This document shows, piece after piece, positions 1 to 9,451 of a stretch of DNA of 52,690 nt. Below the pieces are notes generated by a model. It was not told the DNA's origin. It was given only the letters and a program-made list of their open reading frames with translations, and did no database searches. The position numbers and the translations under genes are program-made. Every line of letters starts with the position of its first letter. Positions within the stretch are counted from its first letter, which is position 1. Source of the stretch: Acidobacteriota bacterium (GTDB lineage: Bacteria; Actinomycetota; Acidimicrobiia; Acidimicrobiales; RAAP-2); contig JAGWWX010000004.1 of NCBI GenBank assembly GCA_018970215.1, positions 1-52,690 of the forward strand. Direction: 5' to 3'.

Positions 1-16
1 CACGTCGCCTCCGTCA

Positions 17-2908
17 ATGCCGATCTATAACTCTGCGAGACTAGAGGACATGGGTGGTGAGGTTGCCGAATACGACATCCCCCGAGGACAGCGAGTTCTC
101 ATCTTCTCTGACGTCTACCCCGACGATCCCGACACCCTGGGCGGCGTTGCCTCGATTCTCGACGATATCGACGAGCCCGTAACCGTCGTTTGCAGTGGCC
201 GCATGGCCTCGTCGCGCAGCGACTGGTCGTCGCCGCATCCGGCCGTGCGACGGCTCGTCACGGCGTTACGGAACGTTCAGTCACGGCCACAGAGCCGCGT
301 CATCTTCGTCGCCCCATCATTGGAGGCGTCCTACTCCGACGACGTACCCGTCACTCGTGTCGCTCGCCTTCGAGTCGCGACGGCGACCGGCACGGAGAGT
401 CTTGACGTCACCAGCGCCGACGATGCTGCATCGCGATCCGCGGCACATCTTGATGACCCCCGCGCGAGTGAACGATGGGAGACCAACCACCAGACCTTCT
501 ACCGCCGGCTTAAGTGGCTCGCGTGGGCGCCCATCGCCCTCAACGTCGCCTTGGTGGCGTCGTCACTCGCGGTGGGAGTCATTGACCTTATTGACCCTCA
601 TGGGTCAGAGTGGTTTAAAGGTGCACCGCACTTCACTTCTTTTGGTGTGGCGTCTCTCGCCCTGTTGGTCGCCGCCATCGTGGAGGGAATCACCATCTCC
701 GCGGCGGGGCTGTGGGGTCGCCGTCGCCTCGGAGGACGAGCGACGGCGACGAGCGAAGAGATTCTTGATCAACTCCACGTCGATGGACTCTCCGCCGTTG
801 TAGCTGCCACCCAGCGATTGAGCCACGTGCGAGGACTAATCGTGGGTGGCGCGGCGCGACCGGTGCTCGTCCCCCTCGAGCAGGGCTTCTGCGCGTCGCC
901 GGGACCCGCTCGCACGGTGTACGTCGAACGCTACGGACGATTTGGATTCCCGAGTGTTTTTCAGCGGGTGCGCAGGACCACCTTCATTGAGGTGCAGACG
1001 GGTCCCGCATTTTCGGTGCGACTCGTCGCGGGTGGGGTTCGACTTCCCTTTACAACACTGCTGGAGCGCTTCGTCGCGGGCGACCCCGTTCTCGAGAGTC
1101 CGCCCCAGGAGCCCGCGGCCATTGCCACGTGGCCCCACGGCACGGCGTGGCCGCCGGACGGACACCTGCAGGCACTGCAGCGTCGACAACTACGGATTCG
1201 ACGTTTCGTGGCCGGCATCGCATTCCTCACGGGTCTCTTGAACGTGACGTCAGCAATCGTTCCTCCGGCCGCCGGGCGACTCGAAGATCTGTTGCGCATC
1301 CTCCCCCTCGGCATCGCGCAGGGAGCAGCGGCCGCGACGGCGTTCGCCGGTATTGGCATGGTCATGATGGCGCGTGGTCTACGCCGCGGTCAGCGACGAG
1401 CGCGCTTGATTGCAACAATTCTCTACGCCATCACGGCGTTCGTACACGTCCTCCACGGTGGACAGTTGCTGACCACCATCGTGAACTTGACGGTGCTGAT
1501 TGTTCTCGTCACCAATCGAGACGCCTTCCGTGGTGAAACGGACCGCGGATCACTAGCGCTCGCGGCGCCGCGACTCGTTGCCACGGTGGCCGGCGCGGTG
1601 GTGACCACCACCGTGGTGGCGGTGGTGATTGGACGCCTGCCCTTCGGTGTCGAGTGGTGGCGGGCGGCCCTGGCCGCGACCCAGCGTCTCGTGGGAGTGC
1701 GGCACCTCGCTCTCCCCGACCGCGTCGATGACTTTGCCAGCACCACCTTGATGACCGTCGGAGCAGGTGCGGTCATTGGGATTCTCTATCTCATCACGAG
1801 ACCCGTCGTCGATCGCCGTATGTCGCAGATGGCCTTTTCGCAACGGGAACGTCGCGTCGCCGAGATTCGCGCCCGCGACATCGTGCGACGTCACGGACGT
1901 GGAACGTTGGACTACTTCGCACTGCGCGACGATAAACAGTTCTTCTTCTATCACGACTCTCTCGTTGCGTACGCCGTCTACGGTGGCGTCGCGCTCGTCT
2001 CACCCGATCCCATCGGCCCGACGAGTGAACGGGCCGCCGTCACGAGTGCCTTCCAACGTTTCGCCGAACGGCGCGGCTGGAGCATCGCCATCATCGGTGC
2101 CTCCGCCGAGTGGTTGCCGCAGTATCACGCCCTCGGGCTGCACCAGATCTACGTGGGCGACGAAGCCGTTGTCGACTGTCAGACCTTCAGCTTGGAGGGC
2201 GGCAAGATGAAGGGGCTTCGCCAAGCGTGCACGCGCTTGGCGCGATACGGCTACACCGTGGATTTTGTTGATCCGGCGACGATTGATCGCGAGCGAGTAC
2301 GTGACCTCGTCGACCTCATGGGCAAGTCACGCCGAGGAGAAGGAGAGCGCGGCTTCTCCATGATGTTGGGGCGAATGTTTCACGCCCGAGACCGTGGCCT
2401 CCTTCTCACAATCGTTTCAGCTCCCGATGGATCACCGGCGGCAATCTGCCAGTTTGTTCCATCCCCCGCCATTAACGGGTTCTCTCTCGATCTCATGCGA
2501 CGTGACCCCGACGAACATCCCAACGGACTGATTGACTACGCCCTCTGCTCAACCATTGCGCATCTTCGCGAACGAGGGGCTCGGGGACTCAGTTTGAACT
2601 TCGCGGCCTTTCGCTCCGTGCTCGACGGCGAAAAGGGTGACGGCACGTTTACGCGCGTCGAGCGTTGGGCCCTGCGACGCCTCTCGGGCGTACTTCCCAT
2701 CGAAACGCTGTGGAGTTTTAACGCCAAGTATCTGCCCGACTGGCAGCCCCGCTACCTCGTCTACCCCGGAGTGGAAAATCTGGTGCCGGTCGTCGCCGCA
2801 GTCCTTCGTGCCGAAAGCCTGACGGAGATTCCCGTCTTTGGACGTTTCCTCGCGAACGACCCGGTCAATCGACCGGGCACCGTGGTTCCCGACGAACTTT
2901 TGAACTAA
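17..2908 (+). CDS. Large membrane protein with C-terminal DUF2156 (lysylphosphatidylglycerol-synthase-like) domain
   Basis: Protein of 963 aa. Residues about 615-950 resemble the DUF2156/MprF C-terminal acyltransferase fold, which in relatives transfers lysine (or another aminoacyl group) from tRNA to phosphatidylglycerol on the inner leaflet. The middle carries two separated groups of hydrophobic segments: about 170-235, then about 395-600. Residues 20-165 look like a worn-out metallophosphoesterase domain: SDV at 31-33 stands where the family has a metal-binding DxH, and VAPSLEAS stands near the usual GNHD position. The frame is open to the left edge, so the start may lie outside the window. 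The ATG at 17 has no visible ribosome site; an in-frame ATG at 50 is an alternative. The stop codon interlocks with that of the convergent ATP-grasp gene. Substrate unknown. Confidence 0.75.
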   Translation: MPIYNSARLEDMGGEVAEYDIPRGQRVLIFSDVYPDDPDTLGGVASILDDIDEPVTVVCSGRMASSRSDWSSPHPAVRRLVTALRNVQSRPQSRVIFVAPSLEASYSDDVPVTRVARLRVATATGTESLDVTSADDAASRSAAHLDDPRASERWETNHQTFYRRLKWLAWAPIALNVALVASSLAVGVIDLIDPHGSEWFKGAPHFTSFGVASLALLVAAIVEGITISAAGLWGRRRLGGRATATSEEILDQLHVDGLSAVVAATQRLSHVRGLIVGGAARPVLVPLEQGFCASPGPARTVYVERYGRFGFPSVFQRVRRTTFIEVQTGPAFSVRLVAGGVRLPFTTLLERFVAGDPVLESPPQEPAAIATWPHGTAWPPDGHLQALQRRQLRIRRFVAGIAFLTGLLNVTSAIVPPAAGRLEDLLRILPLGIAQGAAAATAFAGIGMVMMARGLRRGQRRARLIATILYAITAFVHVLHGGQLLTTIVNLTVLIVLVTNRDAFRGETDRGSLALAAPRLVATVAGAVVTTTVVAVVIGRLPFGVEWWRAALAATQRLVGVRHLALPDRVDDFASTTLMTVGAGAVIGILYLITRPVVDRRMSQMAFSQRERRVAEIRARDIVRRHGRGTLDYFALRDDKQFFFYHDSLVAYAVYGGVALVSPDPIGPTSERAAVTSAFQRFAERRGWSIAIIGASAEWLPQYHALGLHQIYVGDEAVVDCQTFSLEGGKMKGLRQACTRLARYGYTVDFVDPATIDRERVRDLVDLMGKSRRGEGERGFSMMLGRMFHARDRGLLLTIVSAPDGSPAAICQFVPSPAINGFSLDLMRRDPDEHPNGLIDYALCSTIAHLRERGARGLSLNFAAFRSVLDGEKGDGTFTRVERWALRRLSGVLPIETLWSFNAKYLPDWQPRYLVYPGVENLVPVVAAVLRAESLTEIPVFGRFLANDPVNRPGTVVPDELLN

Positions 2909-3759
2909 CGACGCTCCGCGCCCACCCGGGCCGCAATCGCCGCCGCGAGTCGCGCTGCCGCTCGATCGTCGTACGACAAGAAGAGCGAGGGCTCGGTGAG
3001 CTCGAGCTCCATGAGCACCCACTCGTCGCGCCACCGACACAGATCCACTCGTGCGTAGAGGGCGTCGAGAGCGCCGGCCACCTCAAGGACACGGTGGGCC
3101 AGAGCACCCGCTGCGTCGTCGAACGGGGCACGGCTCATCTGCTCAGTTCGAAAGAGTTGGCCTCGATCGCCTTCGGGCTGATTCAACATGGCGCCCTTAC
3201 GCATGACGTGCGAGAGCGATCCGTCGATGTAGACGTAGGCGAACTCACCCTCGGTGTCCACGGACGCCACGTACGGTTGCACGAGGACGTCTCGTCCGGC
3301 CCCGTGCAGGGCGTGGACGTGGTTCGCGGCGGCGGCGTGCTCGTCCCGCGAATAGCGCGCGGCGTCCTTCGAACCCGCGCCGACGGTGGGTTTCACAACG
3401 AAGTCACCGTCGGGCAAGAGTGGTGCGACACCGACATCAACAAACGTTGTCGGAATTGTCGGTATCCCGCGGCCCGCAAGCTCCGCAAGGTAGTGCTTAT
3501 CGGTATTGGAGGCGATCAACGTGGGGCTGTTGAGCACTCGGGGCAACGTCACGACCCACGAGAGAAACTCATCACGGTGCGCCGTGTAGTCCCACGTCGA
3601 GCGAATCACGACGAGATCAGTCACTGACCAGTCGTAGTCGGTGTCGTCCCACGCCACGAGATCGATGGTCGTGTCGTAGTCGGCGAGTGCGTGGAGGAGT
3701 AGAGGGGTGTCTTCGTCGATGTACAGATCGCGACAGGTCGCGATGGTGACTCGACTCAC
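2905..3759 (-). CDS. ATP-grasp domain ligase coupled to the nuo operon
   Basis: 284 aa if started at GTG 3759, which overlaps the nuoN stop in a GTGA tetranucleotide. This junction type recurs in the operon, and the longer frame to 3810 would lie inside nuoN. The N-terminus (ATCRDLYIDED, then WDDTDYDWS and VVIRSTWDY) and the central FVVKPTVGAGSKD segment match actinobacterial ATP-grasp proteins often annotated as glutathione-synthetase-like or O-ureidoserine-cyclo-ligase-like. The family joins a carboxylate to an amine or thiol with ATP hydrolysis. A late acidic patch (VLMELELTEPSLFL) fits the metal-binding end of the fold. Nothing in the sequence reveals the substrate. Its position at the end of the complex I operon suggests co-transcription but not necessarily a respiratory role. 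Confidence 0.8.
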   Translation of the reverse strand: MSRVTIATCRDLYIDEDTPLLLHALADYDTTIDLVAWDDTDYDWSVTDLVVIRSTWDYTAHRDEFLSWVVTLPRVLNSPTLIASNTDKHYLAELAGRGIPTIPTTFVDVGVAPLLPDGDFVVKPTVGAGSKDAARYSRDEHAAAANHVHALHGAGRDVLVQPYVASVDTEGEFAYVYIDGSLSHVMRKGAMLNQPEGDRGQLFRTEQMSRAPFDDAAGALAHRVLEVAGALDALYARVDLCRWRDEWVLMELELTEPSLFLSYDDRAAARLAAAIAARVGAERR

Positions 3760-5222
3760 GGAAGAAGCAGGACGGCGTGTTGGGCCAAAGACTCCAACGG
3801 ACCGGGCCACACACCGAAGACGAGCGCTGACAGAACGCCGACCGCAATCACGAAGGCGGACGTCCGTGGGACCGTCACGACCTCGGCAGAATCGTGCGTG
3901 TCGTAGAGAGACAGAACGAGACGTATGTAGAAGTAACCGGCAATCGACGCCGCCACCATCACCGCGACACCGATCCAGGCTCCCCCGGCATCCACCGCCG
4001 CGGTGAGTACCGCAAACTTCGCGTAGAAACCCGTCGTAAACGGTGCCCCGGCCTGACTCAATAACAGCACGGCGAGCGCCGCGCCAAGGAGGGGCTGTCG
4101 ACGAGCGAGGCCGCGATAGCCGCCCAGTTCATGAAGGTCTTCGTTCACACCACCCCGCAACGACACGATGGTGAAGGTCGCCACGACGACGGGGGCGTAG
4201 GTCATCACGTAGTACAACGTGCCCGCCACGCCACGGGGTGTGGCCGACCACAGGCCGAGCAGCATGAATCCCGCGTGATTGATCGACGAGTACGCCAAGA
4301 GTCGCTTGATGTTGCTCTGTACCAGAGCGAGCCCCGCACCAAGGAACGTCGAAAGAATGACGAGCGCGGCGACCAGTGGGCGCCAGGCCGTAGCTTGCGT
4401 GCCAAGGGCGCCAATCAGAATTCGCAGTACGCCCGCGAAGGCACCCACTTTCACGACCGACGCCATGAATCCCGTCACGGGCGACGGGGCTCCTTCGTAC
4501 ACATCGGGGCTCCAGGTGTGGAACGGCACCGCCGCCACTTTGAACGCGAATCCCACCAGCATCAGCCCCACGCCCGCCACCAATACGCCGGGCTGGAGAA
4601 TGAAGTTGTGAGCCATGAAGTAGGCGATGCCCGTCAACGTGGTCGTTCCCGTACCGCCGTAGGTCAACGCGGCTCCGTAGATAAACAGTGCCGATGCGAA
4701 GCCGCCGAGGAGCAGATACTTCAACGCCGCTTCCGATGACGTTGAGCGGTGGCGGTCGTACGCCACGAGGACGTAGAGACCGATAGACAGAATCTCGAGG
4801 CCGAGGAATACGACGATGAGATCGTTGGCCTGCGCCATCATCATCGCTCCGGCCGCCGCCGCCAGCAACAAAATATGAAACTCCACTCCGACGGTACGAG
4901 CTCGCGCGATCCAATCGCGGGCGCTCAGCGTCGCCAGCAGTGTCGTCACGGCGATAATTGCCGTGGCCACAATGCCGAATCCGTCATACGCCACGGCGTG
5001 CGCCAAGGTGGTCGACTCACCGTGGGAGCTGACATCACTCCATTGGAAGACTGACACGATGGTGGCCACCGCACACACGGCGGCCGACGTCACGGTCGCC
5101 ACGCCGAGGGACACGCGACTCTTAGTGAGCGCAGCAATCATCATGAGCGCAAGTGAGCCTCCCAGGAGCACCAAAATCGGTGCGATGGCGAGGTAGTTGA
5201 CCGAGGGCATCGTGATGGTCAC
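3756..5222 (-). CDS. nuoN: NADH-quinone oxidoreductase subunit N
   Basis: 488 aa, normal length, composed almost wholly of hydrophobic helices. It is one of the three antiporter-like proton-pumping subunits of the complex I membrane arm. Segments such as VPFHTWSPDVYEGAPSPVTG and the AYSSINHAGFMLLG stretch are typical of NuoN/ND2. The start at GTG 5222 overlaps the nuoM stop (GTGA). An ATG four codons downstream (MPSVNYL) is the only other close candidate. It is the last nuo subunit in the operon and is coupled to the ATP-grasp gene by another GTGA. Confidence 0.97.
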   Translation of the reverse strand: MTITMPSVNYLAIAPILVLLGGSLALMMIAALTKSRVSLGVATVTSAAVCAVATIVSVFQWSDVSSHGESTTLAHAVAYDGFGIVATAIIAVTTLLATLSARDWIARARTVGVEFHILLLAAAAGAMMMAQANDLIVVFLGLEILSIGLYVLVAYDRHRSTSSEAALKYLLLGGFASALFIYGAALTYGGTGTTTLTGIAYFMAHNFILQPGVLVAGVGLMLVGFAFKVAAVPFHTWSPDVYEGAPSPVTGFMASVVKVGAFAGVLRILIGALGTQATAWRPLVAALVILSTFLGAGLALVQSNIKRLLAYSSINHAGFMLLGLWSATPRGVAGTLYYVMTYAPVVVATFTIVSLRGGVNEDLHELGGYRGLARRQPLLGAALAVLLLSQAGAPFTTGFYAKFAVLTAAVDAGGAWIGVAVMVAASIAGYFYIRLVLSLYDTHDSAEVVTVPRTSAFVIAVGVLSALVFGVWPGPLESLAQHAVLLLP

Positions 5223-6709
5223 TGGCCACCTCCGTGACTCACGGCAGAGTGTGTTACCGACGTGACGACCGAAGGTTCGATGGTGCGCAGCAGCAGAGCG
5301 GGATAGAGACCCAGCACCACAATGGCGGCAACGAGAGGCGCCAGGACCGAGCGCTCACGAATCGTGGCATCGGCAACCGTGGCGTTGTCCCCTTCGGCCA
5401 CGCCGTGAAAGACGCGTTGATAGGCCCACAGGAGATATAGCGCCGCGAAGATGACACCGGTCGTCGCGACTGCAGCCCACCACGGATGGGCGTTGAATGC
5501 GCCGAGGAGAACGAGGAACTCCGAGACGAACCCTGACAGGCCGGGTAGGCCAATAGATCCGAGCATGACCACCGTGAAGAGGGCGGCGAGAACGGGGGCG
5601 GGACCCTGCAACCCCGCGAGGCCTGCGATGTCACTGGTACCTCGTCGGCGTTCGAGGCCGCCGATGAGCAAGAACAGGGCCGCGGTAATGATGCCGTGGT
5701 TGAACATCAAGAGGACGGCGCCGTTCGTGGCCACAAGGGAACCGGAAAACATTCCCAGGATGATGAAGCCCACTTGGGCGAGCGACGAGTATGCGACGAG
5801 TCGCTTTAAGTTCTTGCTCACGGCAGCCACGCCGGAGCCGTAGAGAATGCCGATGACCGCCAACGTCATGACGTAGGGGCGAACTCGATCCACGCCATCG
5901 GGGAGGAGGGCCACGCCGAACCGCAGAAGTCCGTACGTTCCCAGTTTCGCCAGCAACGCCGAGAGCATCATCGAACCGGCCGTGGGTGCTTCGGCGTAGG
6001 CCGCCGGCGACCACGAGTGCAGAGGGAATAAGGGGCTCTTCACGCCGAACGCAATGAGGAAGCCCACGAGAACCCAGGTCGCCGCCGCGGGCGACAAGGC
6101 GACTTTGGCGAGCTCGTCGTACGCAAAGGTCACATCACCACCGAATATGTGCTGGTGGCGAACGCCGAGATACACCATCCCCACGAGGAAGAATCCCGAA
6201 CCAAAGAGCGTGTAGACAAAAAACTTCAGAGCCGCCGCGGAGCGGGCGGGCCCGCCGTAGTTCGCAATCAAGAAGTAACTAGGGATCAAGGTCAGTTCGA
6301 AGAATAAGAAGAACAGCAGAAGGTCGCGGGTCACGAAGGCGCCGAGCGTGGCCACATTCAAGAGCAAAATCCACCGAACAAACGTCCGCTCCCCGTGGCT
6401 CGCCCCGAGCAACGCGAGGGCCGTTACGAGAGCAGTGAGGATGACAAGAAAAATCGATATCCCGTCGATGCCAATGTCAAATGACAGTCCCCACGACGAG
6501 GCGAGCACTCGGCGATACGTGAGCCCGAAGGCCCCGCCTCCGCGCGAGTGATAACCCACTGCGGCGACAAGGCTCACGGCCAGCTGCACCACGGTGAGTG
6601 ACGCAGCAATGCGTGTTGTCATACGCGCGTCCCACGGACGCACCGAGAGAGTGGCAATACCTATCACTGGCAGAAGGAGCAAAACGATGATCAGCAGGGG
6701 TGAACGCAT
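5219..6709 (-). CDS. nuoM: NADH-quinone oxidoreductase subunit M
   Basis: 496 aa from ATG 6709, an antiporter-like proton-translocating membrane subunit of complex I. The family signatures FPLHSWSPAAYAEAPTAGS and LVAYSSLAQVGFIILGMF are present, as is the ELTLIPSYFLI segment holding the conserved glutamate used in proton transfer. A GTG at 6718 would add three residues. ATG 6709 is preferred because a GAGG-type ribosome site lies about 10 nt upstream and the gap to the nuoL stop is 2 nt, as at other junctions of this operon. Confidence 0.97.
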   Translation of the reverse strand: MRSPLLIIVLLLLPVIGIATLSVRPWDARMTTRIAASLTVVQLAVSLVAAVGYHSRGGGAFGLTYRRVLASSWGLSFDIGIDGISIFLVILTALVTALALLGASHGERTFVRWILLLNVATLGAFVTRDLLLFFLFFELTLIPSYFLIANYGGPARSAAALKFFVYTLFGSGFFLVGMVYLGVRHQHIFGGDVTFAYDELAKVALSPAAATWVLVGFLIAFGVKSPLFPLHSWSPAAYAEAPTAGSMMLSALLAKLGTYGLLRFGVALLPDGVDRVRPYVMTLAVIGILYGSGVAAVSKNLKRLVAYSSLAQVGFIILGMFSGSLVATNGAVLLMFNHGIITAALFLLIGGLERRRGTSDIAGLAGLQGPAPVLAALFTVVMLGSIGLPGLSGFVSEFLVLLGAFNAHPWWAAVATTGVIFAALYLLWAYQRVFHGVAEGDNATVADATIRERSVLAPLVAAIVVLGLYPALLLRTIEPSVVTSVTHSAVSHGGGQ

Positions 6710-6711
6710 AA

Positions 6712-8583
6712 CTACCACGACCTCGCAACCAAGAAGAGAACGGTGAGTGCCGTGCCGATCACCATGGCTAATCCGTAGTGACGCACGTACCCTGATTGAA
6801 TTTTGCGTACGCCCGTCGCGCTTCGAAGAACGGTTCCCGCCACGCCGTGGACGGCTCCGTCGATAATGCGAGGCTCGACGACCTCAGCCCCAAAGGTGGC
6901 GAGACGTTGGGCCGGACGCCCAATCGTGGCGTCGTAGGCGTCGTCCCAACGCCACACCGCTTCGAAGAATTTTGATTCGTAGCGCGGCCATGGTGAGGTG
7001 GAGCGCCACGCACTAAAGGCGAGAGCAAGCCCAAGCCCCGCGGCGACGGCATCGGCCAAGGAGAGAAGTATCTCCGTTCCGTGCGATACCCCACCGGCCT
7101 CTTCGCCCACGAGTGGGGCCAAGAATCCCGCGAGCGACGTCCCGTGCACCCAAGGAAGATTCAGAATTCCACCGAGAGCGGAGAGTACGGCCAGGATGAC
7201 GAGCGGAGCGGTCATGACCCACGGACTTTCGTGGGGATCGCTGCCATGGGTAATGTCGCGGAATCGTTCGTCGCCACGGAACGTCAAGACGAAGAGTCGA
7301 CTCATGTAGTACGCGGTTAACACGGCGGTAAGAAGTCCGAGGACCCAGAGCAGCTTGTTGTACTCGTACACCTTGGTGAGAACGTCACCCTTCGCCCAAA
7401 AACCCGCGAAGGGAGGAATGCCGGCGATGGCGAGCCAACCGATCAAGAAGGTGGGAAAGGTAATCGGCAAGTACTTCTGCAAGCCACCCATGCGGCGAAG
7501 ATCTTGCTCGCCGTGCAGGGCGTGAATCACCGAACCCGAACCGAGAAACAACAGAGCCTTGAAGAACGCGTGGGCGACCATCAAGAAAATGGCCGCGACG
7601 TAGGCACCGGATCCGACGGCCATCACCATGTACCCGATCTGCGACACCGTCGAGAAAGCCAAGACTTTCTTAATGTCCTTTTGCGACGTGGCCACCGTTG
7701 CCGCGACAAAAGCTGTCGCGCCCCCGATGATCGCAATGGTTGCCCGGCCCGTACTGGACAGATCCAGTACGGGTGACATACGGACGAGGAGATAGACCCC
7801 CGCCGTCACCATCGTCGCAGCGTGAATGAGGGCCGACACGGGGGTGGGTCCCTCCATGGCGTCGGGCAACCAGTTAAAGAGCGGAATCTGCGCAGACTTG
7901 CCCGTCGCCGCGAGAAGGAGTGCGAGGACGATAAGTAGTGCGAGAACGTCGGACAGCGGCACCACGGTGGCTTGACTCAACACTGTCAAGTAGTCGAGTG
8001 AACCAAAGTGCGTGAAGATGAGGAACATCGCGAGCAGGAGACCCACGTCACCGACCCGGTTATAGATAAAGGCTTTCTTTCCGGCCGACGCGGCGGAGTC
8101 TTTGGTGAAGTAGTAACTCACCAGCCAGTACGAGCAGACGCCGACTCCCTCCCAGCCCACGAACGTCACGAGGAGGCTGCTGCCGAGGACCAGAACCAGC
8201 ATCGAAAAGACGAACAAGTTGAGGTATAGGAAGAACTTACGAAAATCCTTTTCACCGTGCATGTAGCCAATCGAATACAGATGAATCAGAGTGGAGATTC
8301 CCGTCACAAAAAGACACATGGTGATTGACAGCGGATCCAACAAGAGCGCGGCGTCGACCGTCAGCGGTCCCGAAGAGATCCACGAAAAGAGCGAGATGAC
8401 CACGGTGTGGCCCTCGTGACTAAGGAGCCACACAAACGTAATGGCGGTCGCCACGAACGAACCGCCCACCGCTCCCGTCGCGATCCATCCGGGTCGATCA
8501 CTGCCGTGACGGTGCGGCAGCACCAAGATGCTGAGAAACCCGAGGAGAGGGAGTACTGGGATCAGGGTGGCAATCGTCGTCAC
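6712..8583 (-). CDS. nuoL: NADH-quinone oxidoreductase subunit L
   Basis: 623 aa, the largest antiporter-like subunit. It sits at the far end of the complex I membrane arm and carries the long lateral helix at its C-terminus. LLVTFVGWEGVGVCSYWLVS, PLFNWLPDAMEGPTPVSAL and VLAFSTVSQIGYMVMAVGSG are standard NuoL motifs, including the conserved Glu and Lys residues of the proton path. The GTG start at 8583 follows the nuoK stop by 2 nt and has a clear AAGGGA ribosome site 6 nt upstream, inside the end of nuoK. Confidence 0.97.
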   Translation of the reverse strand: MTTIATLIPVLPLLGFLSILVLPHRHGSDRPGWIATGAVGGSFVATAITFVWLLSHEGHTVVISLFSWISSGPLTVDAALLLDPLSITMCLFVTGISTLIHLYSIGYMHGEKDFRKFFLYLNLFVFSMLVLVLGSSLLVTFVGWEGVGVCSYWLVSYYFTKDSAASAGKKAFIYNRVGDVGLLLAMFLIFTHFGSLDYLTVLSQATVVPLSDVLALLIVLALLLAATGKSAQIPLFNWLPDAMEGPTPVSALIHAATMVTAGVYLLVRMSPVLDLSSTGRATIAIIGGATAFVAATVATSQKDIKKVLAFSTVSQIGYMVMAVGSGAYVAAIFLMVAHAFFKALLFLGSGSVIHALHGEQDLRRMGGLQKYLPITFPTFLIGWLAIAGIPPFAGFWAKGDVLTKVYEYNKLLWVLGLLTAVLTAYYMSRLFVLTFRGDERFRDITHGSDPHESPWVMTAPLVILAVLSALGGILNLPWVHGTSLAGFLAPLVGEEAGGVSHGTEILLSLADAVAAGLGLALAFSAWRSTSPWPRYESKFFEAVWRWDDAYDATIGRPAQRLATFGAEVVEPRIIDGAVHGVAGTVLRSATGVRKIQSGYVRHYGLAMVIGTALTVLFLVARSW

Positions 8584-8585
8584 GT

Positions 8586-8891
8586 CTATCCCTTCAGCTC
8601 ACTGAGATCGTCAACTGTGTTCGATTGACGTCGTCGAAACACCGCCACCACGATGGCGAGACCTACGGTTACCTCCGCGGCCGCAACTACCATCACGAAA
8701 AATACTGACGCCTGCCCGGCGACGTCGTGGAGCGAGTTCGAAAAGGTGACAAACGTCAGATTCACGGCGTTCAACATCAGCTCGACACACATGAACATAA
8801 TGAGGGCACTACGCCGTGTGAGAAGTCCGAACGCACCGATGCCAAATAACAGTGCGGCGAGCGTGAGGAACCACGAAGCGGGAATCGTCAT
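8586..8891 (-). CDS. nuoK: NADH-quinone oxidoreductase subunit K
   Basis: 101 aa with three transmembrane helices, the usual size for NuoK/ND4L. The two membrane glutamates of the family are visible, in [12 protein letters not shown] and [11 protein letters not shown]; they belong to the proton channel at the junction with NuoJ and NuoN. The start overlaps the nuoJ stop as ATGA. Confidence 0.96.
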   Translation of the reverse strand: MTIPASWFLTLAALLFGIGAFGLLTRRSALIMFMCVELMLNAVNLTFVTFSNSLHDVAGQASVFFVMVVAAAEVTVGLAIVVAVFRRRQSNTVDDLSELKG

Positions 8892-9451
8892 GCGGACTCA
8901 CCCCCCTCTACCGAGCGCTCACGGCGCGCGAGAACGACGGCACCCACCACGGCGATAATTAACAGCGCGGCGGTCGCTTCAAACGCGAACAGATACGTCG
9001 TAAAGACGCTCTGGCCCACGGCCGTCACGTTGTCAACCGTGGAACCGTTGTACACGGCCGTCGGTCCGGTAACAGTCGAAGCGCCGGTCACCCATCCACC
9101 ACGCGACAGCATGGCAACGATGCCACCCACGGTGACAAACACACTCGCGTAGGCCAACGGCCGTTGACCGATCAGCGGCTCCACGGTCACGTCTTCGCGC
9201 TCGTCAACACCGAGGAACATGATGACGAACAAGAAGAGCACGACAATCGCTCCCGCGTACACGATGACCTGTACGGCAGCGAGAAAGTGAGCTTCTTGTT
9301 CGATGAACGCCACCGCCACCCCGAGCAAGGTCAAAATCAGACTGATCGCACTGTGCACGGGATTACGAAAAGTAATGACGCCAATCGCCCCTACCACAAC
9401 CATGGCGGCCGCGGCCAAGAAGACGAGGAGATCGGGCACTGTCGCGGTCAT
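8888..9451 (-). CDS. nuoJ: NADH-quinone oxidoreductase subunit J
   Basis: 187 aa with about five hydrophobic helices, a membrane-arm subunit of complex I (ND6 family). [19 protein letters not shown] and [20 protein letters not shown] are hallmark stretches; the second includes the pi-bulge helix region important for coupling. It overlaps both neighbours by ATGA (nuoI upstream, nuoK downstream). Confidence 0.96.
   Translation of the reverse strand: MTATVPDLLVFLAAAAMVVVGAIGVITFRNPVHSAISLILTLLGVAVAFIEQEAHFLAAVQVIVYAGAIVVLFLFVIMFLGVDEREDVTVEPLIGQRPLAYASVFVTVGGIVAMLSRGGWVTGASTVTGPTAVYNGSTVDNVTAVGQSVFTTYLFAFEATAALLIIAVVGAVVLARRERSVEGGESA

Noticed and set aside
3760-3810. Longer N-terminus for the ATP-grasp protein
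   Set aside because: The extra 17 residues would overlap nuoN coding sequence, and the conserved start of the domain follows the GTG at 3759, which forms a GTGA junction.
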